A stretch of 64,000 nucleotides of DNA from NCBI RefSeq assembly GCF_001183965.1, contig NZ_LFZV01000001.1, positions 2,061,871 through 2,125,870 of the forward strand, in the 5' to 3' direction. Below the pieces are notes generated by a model that ran no database searches, was not told the DNA's origin, and was given only the letters and a program-made list of their open reading frames with translations. Shown here in pieces: positions 16,349 through 23,983 of this stretch. Source of the DNA: Bacillus sp. FJAT-27916 (lineage in GTDB: Bacteria > Bacillota > Bacilli > Bacillales > Pradoshiaceae). The position numbers and the translations under genes are program-made. Within the stretch, counting starts at the first letter, position 1; the number at the start of each line of letters is the position of its first letter.

Positions 16349-18037
16349 TTACTTACAGCCGCAGTCTTTCTTTTTCTTTCTCTTATGGTTTTGCTTGTTT
16401 TGGTGTCCGTTGTCTCTGCTATAGTCATCTTCAGGGTGTCTTACATCACAATAGTGTCCGTCATGATGTCCATTTCCGTGATTATGATTATTTCTATGGC
16501 GTCTTCTATGAGAGTGTCGGCCGTCACAATCGTCCTCGTAGTCATCTTCATAATCTTTATCGTCTTCCTCACAATCCAGGTGACATTTAGGACTCTCTGA
16601 TTGAGCAAGCATGACCAATCCATAATCCAATTCATTCACAACCTGTGTTTCTGTACCTGATACCTCCAATTGCACAGTCGGTGCTAATGTCCCTCCAAAG
16701 TGAGCAAATTGGAATCTTGCCGGCAGTAAACCGACCTCATCAATACTAATTCCTTGAAGATTGAAATTATCGATAAAGCTTAGGACTGAAAAGTCAGGAA
16801 GAACAAGCCATGAATAAGCCTGATACTCCTCCTGCGGAGGGTTTGCCAAGACCAATCCTCCATTATTTAATGGAACATAATCCCCTCTTAGCCCGCTCGC
16901 AACAAATCCATATAACCCATCCGGTCCAGGTCCTGGTTCAAGTCCAGGTGCGAAGGTAAACTTGTGACTATCCGTGAATAAATAGTAGTTTCCTCCTCTT
17001 ACAACGATATGCGGACGCTCTGTTTGCTGATTATTGCAGGTTGCCTCAAGCAATGCCGGCAGAAGCTCCCATTCTGAATAATCATCGCTTCGGAGCAGGG
17101 CAATACCAATATTCCCTGTATAGTATCTTGCTTCAGGCGGTACATTAGGCCCGCAGTTAATATCACTTGCTGTTCCGGCGACATTTCCTTCGAATAACAA
17201 GTACTCACAGCCTGTTGCTGGATCTTTAAAGAAGAATGGGTCACGGAAAGCATAAATGATTCCACCGCTGGATTGCTCTTGTGTCTGATATAATACCCCA
17301 TCAGGCTCTAAGATAATTTCATGCGGAGCAAAATTGACTAATCTCACCCCATCCAGGTTGGAAATATAGTCACTGCTCGTTAACGCAATCCGTTGTTCAT
17401 ACGTGATTTGAGCTTCTCCTCTTCTTCCTGTAGCGGTATAGAAATAATAGATTCTGCCATCCTCGTCAAGCATGGCTGAACCAGCCCATTGTCTTGAACC
17501 AAAAGCAGTCCCTTCTGCAAATACATATCCTCCCTGTATCCAATCAGCACCGTTTCGAGAATAGAAGTAGGCGATTCTCGCTATATCATGGCGCTTACCA
17601 GGAAGAACACTCTTCGGAGCAGATAAGGCAAACAATACTCTCCAGCCGCCTGGCAGCTCTGCTACCGACCCATCCTTTGTCATTAATGGCCACATATCCC
17701 ATATAAACAAGTCTGGAGATATCCTAGGAAACGGCTCGTTAATAACATTGGTGACATTAGTAGACGTAATTCTGATTTGCTCCGATTGTTCCCTCGTCCA
17801 CCTAGATGGGACAGCATCAATATGCTCTTCCAAGCAGCAATCAAAATCTTTCACAGGGTCATAGTTACAGAAATTCTTTACTTGCTTCTTTGAGAACCTT
17901 CTAAAGGTTACTGGGGTATTCCCTGATGAACCACTTGGGAAATTACGGTTAATGATTTGACTATCTAGCTGATTCATACTTCCCGGAACCGGAAAGTATT
18001 GTCTGCACCCCTTCATATAGTAGTGCTTGTTAGACAA
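16349..18037 (-). CDS. GH68 fructosyltransferase (levansucrase type) with His/Asp/Arg/Lys-rich tail, copy B
   Basis: The paralogue of copy A, 562 aa from a TTG start at 18037. That start is 9 nt after AGGAG and gives MSNKHYYMKGCRQYF, which aligns with the copy A N-terminus; the open frame extends 16 codons further without support. The catalytic triad is D114 (IWDMWPL), D266 (FRDPFFF) and E340 (QTERPHIV). The catalytic domain is nearly collinear with copy A. The tail has diverged (RHSHRRRHRNNHNHGNGHHD and a terminal KKKKDCGCK) but keeps the same composition. No signal peptide or wall anchor is present. A close sigma-K consensus match lies 44 bases upstream. The predicted reaction is sucrose to fructan plus glucose. 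Confidence 0.92.
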   Translation of the reverse strand: MSNKHYYMKGCRQYFPVPGSMNQLDSQIINRNFPSGSSGNTPVTFRRFSKKQVKNFCNYDPVKDFDCCLEEHIDAVPSRWTREQSEQIRITSTNVTNVINEPFPRISPDLFIWDMWPLMTKDGSVAELPGGWRVLFALSAPKSVLPGKRHDIARIAYFYSRNGADWIQGGYVFAEGTAFGSRQWAGSAMLDEDGRIYYFYTATGRRGEAQITYEQRIALTSSDYISNLDGVRLVNFAPHEIILEPDGVLYQTQEQSSGGIIYAFRDPFFFKDPATGCEYLLFEGNVAGTASDINCGPNVPPEARYYTGNIGIALLRSDDYSEWELLPALLEATCNNQQTERPHIVVRGGNYYLFTDSHKFTFAPGLEPGPGPDGLYGFVASGLRGDYVPLNNGGLVLANPPQEEYQAYSWLVLPDFSVLSFIDNFNLQGISIDEVGLLPARFQFAHFGGTLAPTVQLEVSGTETQVVNELDYGLVMLAQSESPKCHLDCEEDDKDYEDDYEDDCDGRHSHRRRHRNNHNHGNGHHDGHYCDVRHPEDDYSRDNGHQNKQNHKRKKKKDCGCK

Positions 18038-18080
18038 TCTACAACACTCCTTTTTATTTAGTTGTGTAAGCTTACATTCA

Positions 18081-18107
18081 TACATTATGAAAAGGCGAAA
18101 GGCTTGT
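18081..18107 (-). promoter_or_regulatory. Sigma-K-like promoter of GH68 gene B
   Basis: On the minus strand AC (18107-18106), exactly 16 nt, then CATAATGTA (18089-18081). This is a perfect match to AC-N16-CATAnnnTA. The -10 ends 43 bases before the TTG start, leaving room for the RBS. Confidence 0.55.
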
Positions 18108-18307
18108 TCATGCTCTAACCTATTAATATTTTCGATTTACCGATAATTAATGCATTTGTACTAGCAAATCGAAAAAAATAATAGATTCCTATCTCTTATC
18201 GGCCGCTGCCGTTACGTTTGGGAAGCCTATTATTTGTTTCTAACTCTGAATCTGGCGTTCAGATAAACACGCATTTCAGCTTGCTCCCCTTCCGCCTTGC
18301 TTTATGA

Positions 18308-18332
18308 GTTTGTTTCCCGTTTATTAGGGTAA
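18308..18332 (+). promoter_or_regulatory. Sigma-B-like promoter of the SDR gene
   Basis: GTTTGT (18308-18313), 13 nt, GGGTAA (18327-18332), against the general-stress sigma-B consensus GTTTAA-N12-15-GGGWAW. It lies about 50 bases before the start codon. Confidence 0.4.
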
Positions 18333-18383
18333 AAAATGGCAGGTGCCATATGTATGTGCCTTGACAACTAAGGAGGTAATAAC

Positions 18384-19133
18384 ATGAGAAAAACAGCCAT
18401 TATCACTGGAGCAGGGAGCGGCTTAGGACAAGCTGCAGCCATTCGTTTAGCCAAAGAGGGGATTATTATTGCTGCCATTGATATCAATGAAAAGGGTGGT
18501 CATGAAACAGTCGAGACAGCTAAGCAAAATGGAGTGGATGCCCTATTTATTAAAGCTGATGTTTCAAATCCAGAAGATGTGAAGAGTTATGTTGAACAAA
18601 CAATCGAACACTTTGGATCAATTGACTATTTTTTCAATAATGCAGGGATTTCCGGTAGCGGTTCTTATTTCCTTAATTCGAAGATTGAAGAGATCCAGCA
18701 AATCGTCAATATCAATTTAATGGGTGCCCTATATGGGGTTCGATATGTAGCAGAGGCGATGCTTAAAAACGGCGGCGGCTCTATTGTCAACACCGCTTCA
18801 AGCGCTGGGGTTATTGGACAGGATTCTGTCGTAACCTATTCCGCCACCAAGCATGGAATTATTGGTTTGACAAAGAGCATGGTCGCTGAATATGCTAAAG
18901 ACGGCCTGCGTGTCAATGCCATTGCACCAGGTCCAACAGAAACGCCGATGGTCAAAGCCTTTTATGAAGCAAATCCTTCCATGAAGGAGAACGCCACAAA
19001 GGGAATTCCTCAAAGAAGGTTAGGGACTCCTGAGGAGGTAGCCGAACTTGTCACCTTCCTTCTTACCTCAGAGGCTCAGTATATTAACGGGGAAGTGATC
19101 CGGATTGATGGTGGGTTTACGAATACGAAGTAA
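18384..19133 (+). CDS. Short-chain dehydrogenase/reductase (SDR)
   Basis: A 249-aa classical SDR. It has the nucleotide-binding TGAGSGLG at residues 8-15, NNAGISGSG, the active-site Ser in NTASSAGVIG and the YSATKHG catalytic Tyr-x3-Lys. The C-terminal GEVIRIDGGFT is typical of glucose-1-dehydrogenase/3-oxoacyl reductase-like members. It should use NAD(P)H to interconvert an alcohol and a ketone; the substrate cannot be told. AAGGAGG lies 7 nt before the ATG. A sigma-B-like promoter would make it a general-stress gene. Confidence 0.92.
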   Translation: MRKTAIITGAGSGLGQAAAIRLAKEGIIIAAIDINEKGGHETVETAKQNGVDALFIKADVSNPEDVKSYVEQTIEHFGSIDYFFNNAGISGSGSYFLNSKIEEIQQIVNINLMGALYGVRYVAEAMLKNGGGSIVNTASSAGVIGQDSVVTYSATKHGIIGLTKSMVAEYAKDGLRVNAIAPGPTETPMVKAFYEANPSMKENATKGIPQRRLGTPEEVAELVTFLLTSEAQYINGEVIRIDGGFTNTK

Positions 19134-19150
19134 ATAAAATACCATTTGGC

Positions 19151-19180
19151 CTAGAGGTTTTCCTCTAGATGTTTTTTCAT
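19151..19180 (+). terminator. Terminator of the SDR gene
   Basis: Stem CTAGAGG / CCTCTAG with a tetra-T loop, followed by ATGTTTTTTC. It lies 17 bases past the stop. Confidence 0.75.
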
Positions 19181-19251
19181 TTACCCCTTTTTGTAACCTT
19201 ATACCGTGAGAAATTGCATTGATTGATAAGTGACTTCGATCATGTTCAAAT

Positions 19252-19290
19252 AAAAAAGGACAACCAGCATAGGTAAACTGGTTGTCCTTT
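19252..19290 (-). terminator. Terminator of the lipoprotein gene
   Basis: A 13-bp perfect stem AAAGGACAACCAG / CTGGTTGTCCTTT. On the minus strand a T-run follows. Confidence 0.85.
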
Positions 19291-19297
19291 CAAGCCT

Positions 19298-19960
19298 TTA
19301 TTTAGCTGCATCCTCTGTGTTCTCTTCCATATTAAAGCTGTCAGCAAATTCCTCGATTGCGCTTAACATGCCGCCGGTGGCAGCATCATAAAAGGCCTCA
19401 TCCCCAACCACCTTCCATTCGCCGTCCACTTTCTTCATATGCACATCCACATTCGTTGTGATGAGGTTGTCCTGATTGTCATCGACCATTTTCTTAAACT
19501 TGGTGAGTAAGAATTCTTCCATTTCCGCATCAATCTCTTCCTCCGTTTTATCGGAGAATGCTAAGGACATTGATTGGATGAAAACCTCGCCCATCGCAGC
19601 ACTAGTCGCTTCCTTTAAGTCAGCTTGCTCCATTTCAACTGCAATGGTTGCTGAATTTTCCTCTTCTTTCTTCACATCGCCAATCTTATAGGATAAGTGC
19701 TTAAATAAGTAGGCAAGAGCTTCCTCTGCTTTCTTCTCCTCTGCCAAATCCGTGACCGTATCTTCCATTGAAGAGCTATCCGCCCCCTCTTCTTCCACCA
19801 CATATTTTTCCATCTTTTCCGAATCTCCAGATTTCATGGCTTCAAGGGCATTTTCCAGCGCAATCTTTCGTTCATCCTTCTCTGCTCCATGACTTGAGCA
19901 GCCAATCAGCAAAGTGGCCGTCAAAATAAAGAGCAAGAAAGCCGCAAAACGGTTATTCAT
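19298..19960 (-). CDS. Putative lipoprotein
   Basis: A 220-aa exported lipoprotein. The start at 19960 follows AAGGAGG by 9 nt and gives a lipoprotein signal peptide: MNNRFAAFLLFILTATLLIGC, lipobox LIGC with acylation at Cys21. The mature part is acidic, and its C-terminal half resembles the NTF2-like DUF4878/lumazine-binding type (VDVHMKKVDGEWKVVGDEAFYDAATGGM). It would sit on the outer face of the membrane. The function is unknown. The open frame extends 14 codons upstream, past the RBS. Confidence 0.85.
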   Translation of the reverse strand: MNNRFAAFLLFILTATLLIGCSSHGAEKDERKIALENALEAMKSGDSEKMEKYVVEEEGADSSSMEDTVTDLAEEKKAEEALAYLFKHLSYKIGDVKKEEENSATIAVEMEQADLKEATSAAMGEVFIQSMSLAFSDKTEEEIDAEMEEFLLTKFKKMVDDNQDNLITTNVDVHMKKVDGEWKVVGDEAFYDAATGGMLSAIEEFADSFNMEENTEDAAK

Positions 19961-20234
19961 GTTGCTTTTCCTCCTTGATGTTTCGTTCAAGCCCATATTC
20001 ATTCTCTATTATTATCGTATATAAAATCTGTTTGTGCAAAATAAAAGAAAATCCTTTTGAATAGGCTGCCAGGAAGGAAATGTAAGTAAATCTAACATAA
20101 CTTTCATCATTTTATAAAAAGATACGTGAGAAAAGTTAACAAAACACATGACAGATGAATAAAATGCTCGTATTCTAATGAAAATACATGTTCTTCAGAA
20201 GCGAAGATCATTGAGGATGAAAGGGTGAAACAAG

Positions 20235-20483
20235 ATGAAGAATCGAAGAAATGAACAATTAGCGGAACTCATCATCCAATTGGATTTACTAAGGGATGAG
20301 TTGTATGAGGAATTGCTGGGACATTGCGGATCTCGCGCGGAGGATTTGCTCCGTCTTTTGCAAAACAGCGAGAATCATCGCCATATGTTCACTAGACAAA
20401 TCCCCACTAACCATAAGGAAGCCTACATTGGGCTCCTGGAAGCCTTATTCATGTCTGCCGCAAACGAGAAAACGGCAGGATAA
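20235..20483 (+). CDS. Small hypothetical protein
   Basis: An 82-aa, mostly helical cytoplasmic protein starting MKNRRNEQLAELIIQLDLLRDEL. AAAGGGTG lies about 8 nt before the ATG. No family is recognised. A strong terminator follows in the same direction, which supports it as a transcribed gene. A second overlapping frame in the same stretch is a shadow. Confidence 0.6.
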   Translation: MKNRRNEQLAELIIQLDLLRDELYEELLGHCGSRAEDLLRLLQNSENHRHMFTRQIPTNHKEAYIGLLEALFMSAANEKTAG

Positions 20484-20519
20484 GCCGCTATCTCTATTCC
20501 CCCTCTATTCCCCCCATTG

Positions 20520-20556
20520 AACAGCCGTCAGGATTTTTCCTGGCGGCTGTTTTTGC
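20520..20556 (+). terminator. Terminator after the small plus-strand gene
   Basis: Stem AACAGCCG-CAGG / CCTG-CGGCTGTT followed by TTTTTGCC. It abuts the stop codon of the convergent MerR-family gene. Confidence 0.85.
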
Positions 20557-20862
20557 CTATTTTCGCATTTGAAACTGAGCGTTGATCTGACCTTTGATCA
20601 TCTCGTCGCGGATTTTTTTGCGGTTGTTTTCTGTTAAGAGCTTTTTCTTAATCTCAGAAGTTTGTACGCCTTCTTCTCTCTTCTCGGCGATCTTCATTAA
20701 TGTTTCCACATCAGCAAAAGAATACTTCCTGACTCCCTTTTCCGTCCGTCCGGGAGCAAGCAGCCCGCGCTCTTCGTAATATCTGATTTTTCGAAGAGAA
20801 AGTCCAGTAAGTTCACTGACGATTCCAATCGAAATCACTTTTTTCTCTTTATAGGATGTCAT
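20557..20862 (-). CDS. TnrA/GlnR-like MerR-family regulator (second copy)
   Basis: A 101-aa protein whose N-terminus [35 protein letters not shown] is almost TnrA's. The winged helix occupies about residues 12-75 ([32 protein letters not shown]). The C-terminal [11 protein letters not shown] matches the TnrA tail that contacts feedback-inhibited glutamine synthetase. The DNA-recognition region differs from the other copy ([19 protein letters not shown] against [18 protein letters not shown]). The start at 20862 follows GGAGG. It is divergent from the second TnrA-like gene. Whether it is TnrA proper or a specialised paralogue is unclear. Confidence 0.85.
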   Translation of the reverse strand: MTSYKEKKVISIGIVSELTGLSLRKIRYYEERGLLAPGRTEKGVRKYSFADVETLMKIAEKREEGVQTSEIKKKLLTENNRKKIRDEMIKGQINAQFQMRK

Positions 20863-20910
20863 AACTCCCTCCTTCATACGTAAGCACTTTATCTTTGCTA
20901 TATAGATGAT

Positions 20911-20984
20911 TATCTCTCAATGAAGCGTTTTCTCAAGATTTTTGGAAGAAGTCCTGACACATGTTTTTATCTTATTGAGAGATA
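20911..20984. repeat. 11-bp inverted repeat between the two TnrA-like genes
   Basis: TATCTCTCAAT at 20911-20921 and its exact complement ATTGAGAGATA at 20974-20984 lie 52 bases apart in the divergent region. The sequence does not match the TnrA consensus. It may be an operator pair that permits looping. Confidence 0.45.
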
Positions 20985-21065
20985 GGTGCATGACTTTTTG
21001 CATTACCAATAGCCTTCAAGAAGATAACCAGCTATTAGAATTTTCTGTTTTTTTATTCCAATCAA

Positions 21066-21082
21066 TGTGAGATAATATTCCA
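21066..21082 (+). promoter_or_regulatory. TnrA box upstream of tnrA
   Basis: TGTGAGATAATATTCCA matches TGTNANAWWWTMTNACA at all but one defined position. It ends 30 bases before the start codon. That close position suggests autorepression more than activation. Confidence 0.6.
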
Positions 21083-21112
21083 TATTTATATTTATGAATG
21101 AGGTGAATACAG

Positions 21113-21439
21113 ATGACACAGGAGTCTTCCTACAAGGACAAAAAGGTCATAACCATTGGTGTAGTCAGAGAACTGACCGGATTGACAGAAAGGCAGATCC
21201 GATATTATGAAGAACGGAAATTGATTTTTCCTGATCGGACGTCTGGGGGAAGCAGAAAATACTCGTTCACCGATATTGAGCTGCTCATGGAGATTGCTGA
21301 GAAAATCGAAGACGGAGTTCAGACATTTGAAATCAGGAAGGAAATGGTACGTAAGAAGAAGAAAGAAGATGAAGCAACACTCCGCAAGAAAATGCTTCAA
21401 GGTCAAATTAACGCCCAGTTCGGGATTCGAAAAATATAA
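21113..21439 (+). CDS. tnrA: Nitrogen regulator TnrA (MerR family)
   Basis: A 108-aa protein with a TnrA-like N-terminus ([37 protein letters not shown]), the winged-helix wing [24 protein letters not shown] and the glutamine-synthetase-binding C-terminus [17 protein letters not shown]. TnrA activates and represses genes under nitrogen limitation and is held by feedback-inhibited glutamine synthetase when nitrogen is ample. The neighbouring amtB with its own TnrA box fits. GAGGTG lies 7 nt before the ATG. A near-consensus TnrA box upstream predicts autoregulation. Confidence 0.88.
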   Translation: MTQESSYKDKKVITIGVVRELTGLTERQIRYYEERKLIFPDRTSGGSRKYSFTDIELLMEIAEKIEDGVQTFEIRKEMVRKKKKEDEATLRKKMLQGQINAQFGIRKI

Positions 21440-21495
21440 GCTTACCATCTAAGACCGCTTGCAAAAGCATTACCTTAGTCCTAATCCAAAATCCA

Positions 21496-21512
21496 TGTAA
21501 GGATTTCTAACA
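21496..21512 (+). promoter_or_regulatory. TnrA box upstream of amtB
   Basis: TGTAAGGATTTCTAACA fits TGTNAN7TNACA exactly, with one miss in the extended consensus. A candidate -10 TACAAT at 21547-21552 puts the box centre about 50-55 bases before transcription start, the usual activating position. Confidence 0.75.
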
Positions 21513-21592
21513 TCATTGTAGAAATCCATTTTCCTTGATGCGACAATACAATTGCAGCAAGCGAAAAATAATGAATTGGAAGGTGAGGACTA

Positions 21593-22888
21593 ATGGAAGA
21601 AACTTTATATTTAATGAACAGCCTCTGGATTATGATTTCTGCAATTTTAGTTATTTTGATGATTGGAGGCTTTATCCTGCTGGAGACAGGCTCCACTCGA
21701 ATGAAGAATGCCGGGCATATCGCCGGCAAGACCATTCTGACATTCGGTATCTCCTCCATTGTCTTCTGGGCAGTTGGATACGGATTAATCTTTGGGGATG
21801 GCGGCGGACTAAGCAAGTTTATCGGTCTATCTGACTTCTTCTATTCCGGTGCGGAGGCTGAAGGTGCCGCCTATAATGGATCTGTATTCTTTGTATTCCA
21901 AACAGCGTTTGCTGGAATTGCCATGACAATCGCTTTCGGCGGATTCGCTGAAAGAGCGAAGATGGGCGTTTACCTCGTATTCGCCGTTTTATTCGCCGTA
22001 TTGGTTTACCCGCCAATCGCTCATTGGATTTGGGGCGGCGGCTGGCTCGCTGAACACGGTAAACAAGATTTCGCCGGTTCAACTGTCGTTCACTTAACTG
22101 GCGCTATGGCAGCCCTTGCTGCAACCATTCTACTGAAACCACGGATTGGCAAATTCAATAAAGACGGCTCTGCCAATAATCTATATGGTCATAACCAAGT
22201 GTATACGGCACTTAGTGTATTGCTTTTATGGGTTGGCTGGTTTGGCTTCAATGCCGGCAGCACAGTCGCAGTCGATGCCGGATTCTTCGGATTTGTCGCA
22301 TTGAACACGAACCTTGCCGCTGCAGCTGGAACGGTTGCCGCGATGATGATATCCTGGATTGTTCTTGGAAAGGCTGATGTATCCATGATGCTTAATGGTG
22401 CCTTAGCTGGTCTCGTTGCTATCACGGCTTCGTGTGCATTCGTTGATACATGGGGTGCTCTTGTCATCGGATTTGTCGCTGGTATTCTCGTATTCTACAG
22501 CATTCGTTTCTTTGAAGCCCGTAAGATTGATGATCCGATTTATGCCCTTTCCGTTCACGGAGCAGCCGGAATCTGGGGTACCTTATCCACTGGTTTCTTC
22601 GCTACAACTGAACTAGCTTCTGTCGGAAAGCCGGGATTGTTCTACGGCGGCGGTTTCGAACAATTAGGCGTTCAAGCATTAGGTGTAGCTGTTTGCGGCG
22701 CTTTCGCCTTCATCGTCTCCTACATTCTGTTATACATCATGAAATCTGTCATGGGAGGCCTTCGTGTGACAGAAGAAGAAGAAATCATGGGTCTTGATAT
22801 AAGCGAACACGGGGTTTATGGATACCCGGAACAGCTTAAATCAGACACCGTCATCACACCATCTGAGAAATCAACCTCTATTGTCTAG
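21593..22888 (+). CDS. amtB: Ammonium transporter AmtB (NrgA)
   Basis: A 431-aa Amt/Rh channel with 11 membrane segments. The twin pore histidines are in STVVHLTGAMAALAA and LSVHGAAGIWGTLSTG; the Amt signature is present (FAGIAMTIAFGGFAERAK, FGFNAGSTVAVDAG). It moves ammonium/ammonia inward when nitrogen is scarce. Upstream is a TnrA box at an activating distance. A PII gene (glnK/nrgB) normally follows in Bacillus but is absent here; a DUF294 nucleotidyltransferase gene follows instead. GAAGGTGAGG precedes the ATG. Confidence 0.96.
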   Translation: MEETLYLMNSLWIMISAILVILMIGGFILLETGSTRMKNAGHIAGKTILTFGISSIVFWAVGYGLIFGDGGGLSKFIGLSDFFYSGAEAEGAAYNGSVFFVFQTAFAGIAMTIAFGGFAERAKMGVYLVFAVLFAVLVYPPIAHWIWGGGWLAEHGKQDFAGSTVVHLTGAMAALAATILLKPRIGKFNKDGSANNLYGHNQVYTALSVLLLWVGWFGFNAGSTVAVDAGFFGFVALNTNLAAAAGTVAAMMISWIVLGKADVSMMLNGALAGLVAITASCAFVDTWGALVIGFVAGILVFYSIRFFEARKIDDPIYALSVHGAAGIWGTLSTGFFATTELASVGKPGLFYGGGFEQLGVQALGVAVCGAFAFIVSYILLYIMKSVMGGLRVTEEEEIMGLDISEHGVYGYPEQLKSDTVITPSEKSTSIV

Positions 22889-22937
22889 ACAAACAACGAG
22901 TATCCTATAGCAGCTTTCCAATGCTGACTTTCGCATC

Positions 22938-22967
22938 CCCCTTGGATTTGAGTTCTCATCCAAGGGG
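22938..22967 (+). other. Hairpin between amtB and the nucleotidyltransferase gene
   Basis: A 10-bp perfect stem CCCCTTGGAT / ATCCAAGGGG with a 10-nt loop lacks a T-tract. It could be a weak attenuator or an mRNA-protecting hairpin between amtB and the downstream pair. Confidence 0.55.
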
Positions 22968-22990
22968 TTATGCCTGTTAAGGAGGGTTCT

Positions 22991-23983
22991 ATGTCCGCTG
23001 TTACCAATCATTATTTAGATATACGCAGCTACCGGGATCAACGAATAGGGGAGCTTCCCCTCACTTCTGCTGTATTAAATGAACGCCATGACGATATCAT
23101 ACTGCGTACGATTCATAAATCAATGGAGCTTCATTCCTCTATCTATGGTCCCCCTCCCTCACCCTTTTGCTTCTTTTTGATGGGGAGTGCGGGTCGGAAG
23201 GAACAAGGTGTTTGGAGCGACCAAGACCACGGCATCATTTATGATAGCTCTTCCGATGAGACAAAGCTGTACTTCGTTTCTCTGGGTGAGGAAATTTCAG
23301 CTGGACTGGCGGTAACCGGCTATAAGCTATGTGACGGCAAGGTCATGGCAAGCAATCCTTTTTGGTGCCGCTCGAGGAAAGAATGGATGGAACAGGCGGA
23401 AGAATGGACAAATGATCAATCATGGGAATCTATTCGTCATCTTTTAACCTTTCTCGATGGGCGGTGCCTCATTGGGGAAGATGCCTACCTTATGGATGTC
23501 AAATCAGCCGCATACCACTTTATTCATCATAAAAGGTTAATCAGCCGGATGATGGAAAACACGATGCATGTCAAAAAAGCCGTCAATATGCTCGGCCAAT
23601 TCCTTGTCGAGACACATGGGGCCTATTCCGGTCTTTTAAATATTAAGGAAACAGGGTTATTCCCTTATATTAATGCTGGACGCATTCTGGCCATATCAGA
23701 AAATCTTATGGAAACCTCCACTGCAATGCGTCTAAAGACACTCCCCTCCTCCATCCTATCTGAGGGAAGAAAGAAGTCTATCAGCGAGCAATTTATCAGA
23801 CTGCAGGATTACCGTATTCAATTTGGGAATCACAAAGATTATGAATCTGGCCATTATCTATTTATTGACCGCTTAACGAAGGCAGAAAGGAAAGAATTAA
23901 AGGAACTCATTAAGGATGGACAACTGTTGAATGAATATGTACGCAAATTTGCAGAAAGGAAGGAGTACGATGGGGATGAATGA
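22991..23983 (+). CDS. DUF294 GlnD-like nucleotidyltransferase
   Basis: A 330-aa protein starting MSAVTNHYLD at ATG 22991, 4 nt after AAGGAGGG. Residues about 60-85 hold the DUF294 nucleotidyltransferase core: GSAGRKEQG (Gly65-Ser66) and the metal-binding pair D77 and D79 in WSDQDHG. The C-terminal half (from about 175) is the DUF294_C helical region (SRMMENTMHVKKAVNMLGQF). This fold is that of the GlnD uridylyltransferase; elsewhere the domain is usually fused to CBS domains, which are missing here. The target is unknown. It overlaps the exonuclease gene by 14 bases, so the two are probably translated together. Confidence 0.85.
   Translation: MSAVTNHYLDIRSYRDQRIGELPLTSAVLNERHDDIILRTIHKSMELHSSIYGPPPSPFCFFLMGSAGRKEQGVWSDQDHGIIYDSSSDETKLYFVSLGEEISAGLAVTGYKLCDGKVMASNPFWCRSRKEWMEQAEEWTNDQSWESIRHLLTFLDGRCLIGEDAYLMDVKSAAYHFIHHKRLISRMMENTMHVKKAVNMLGQFLVETHGAYSGLLNIKETGLFPYINAGRILAISENLMETSTAMRLKTLPSSILSEGRKKSISEQFIRLQDYRIQFGNHKDYESGHYLFIDRLTKAERKELKELIKDGQLLNEYVRKFAERKEYDGDE

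Larger units (their letters stand above)
18038..18383. other. Divergent promoter region between GH68 gene B and the SDR gene
   Basis: About 345 bases holding the sigma-K-like promoter of GH68 gene B on the left and a sigma-B-like promoter for the SDR gene on the right. No further coding sequence is supported. Confidence 0.4.

Noticed and set aside
16295-16600. Hydrophobic plus-strand frame opposite the GH68 B tail
   Set aside because: Antisense image of the low-complexity tail, as for copy A.
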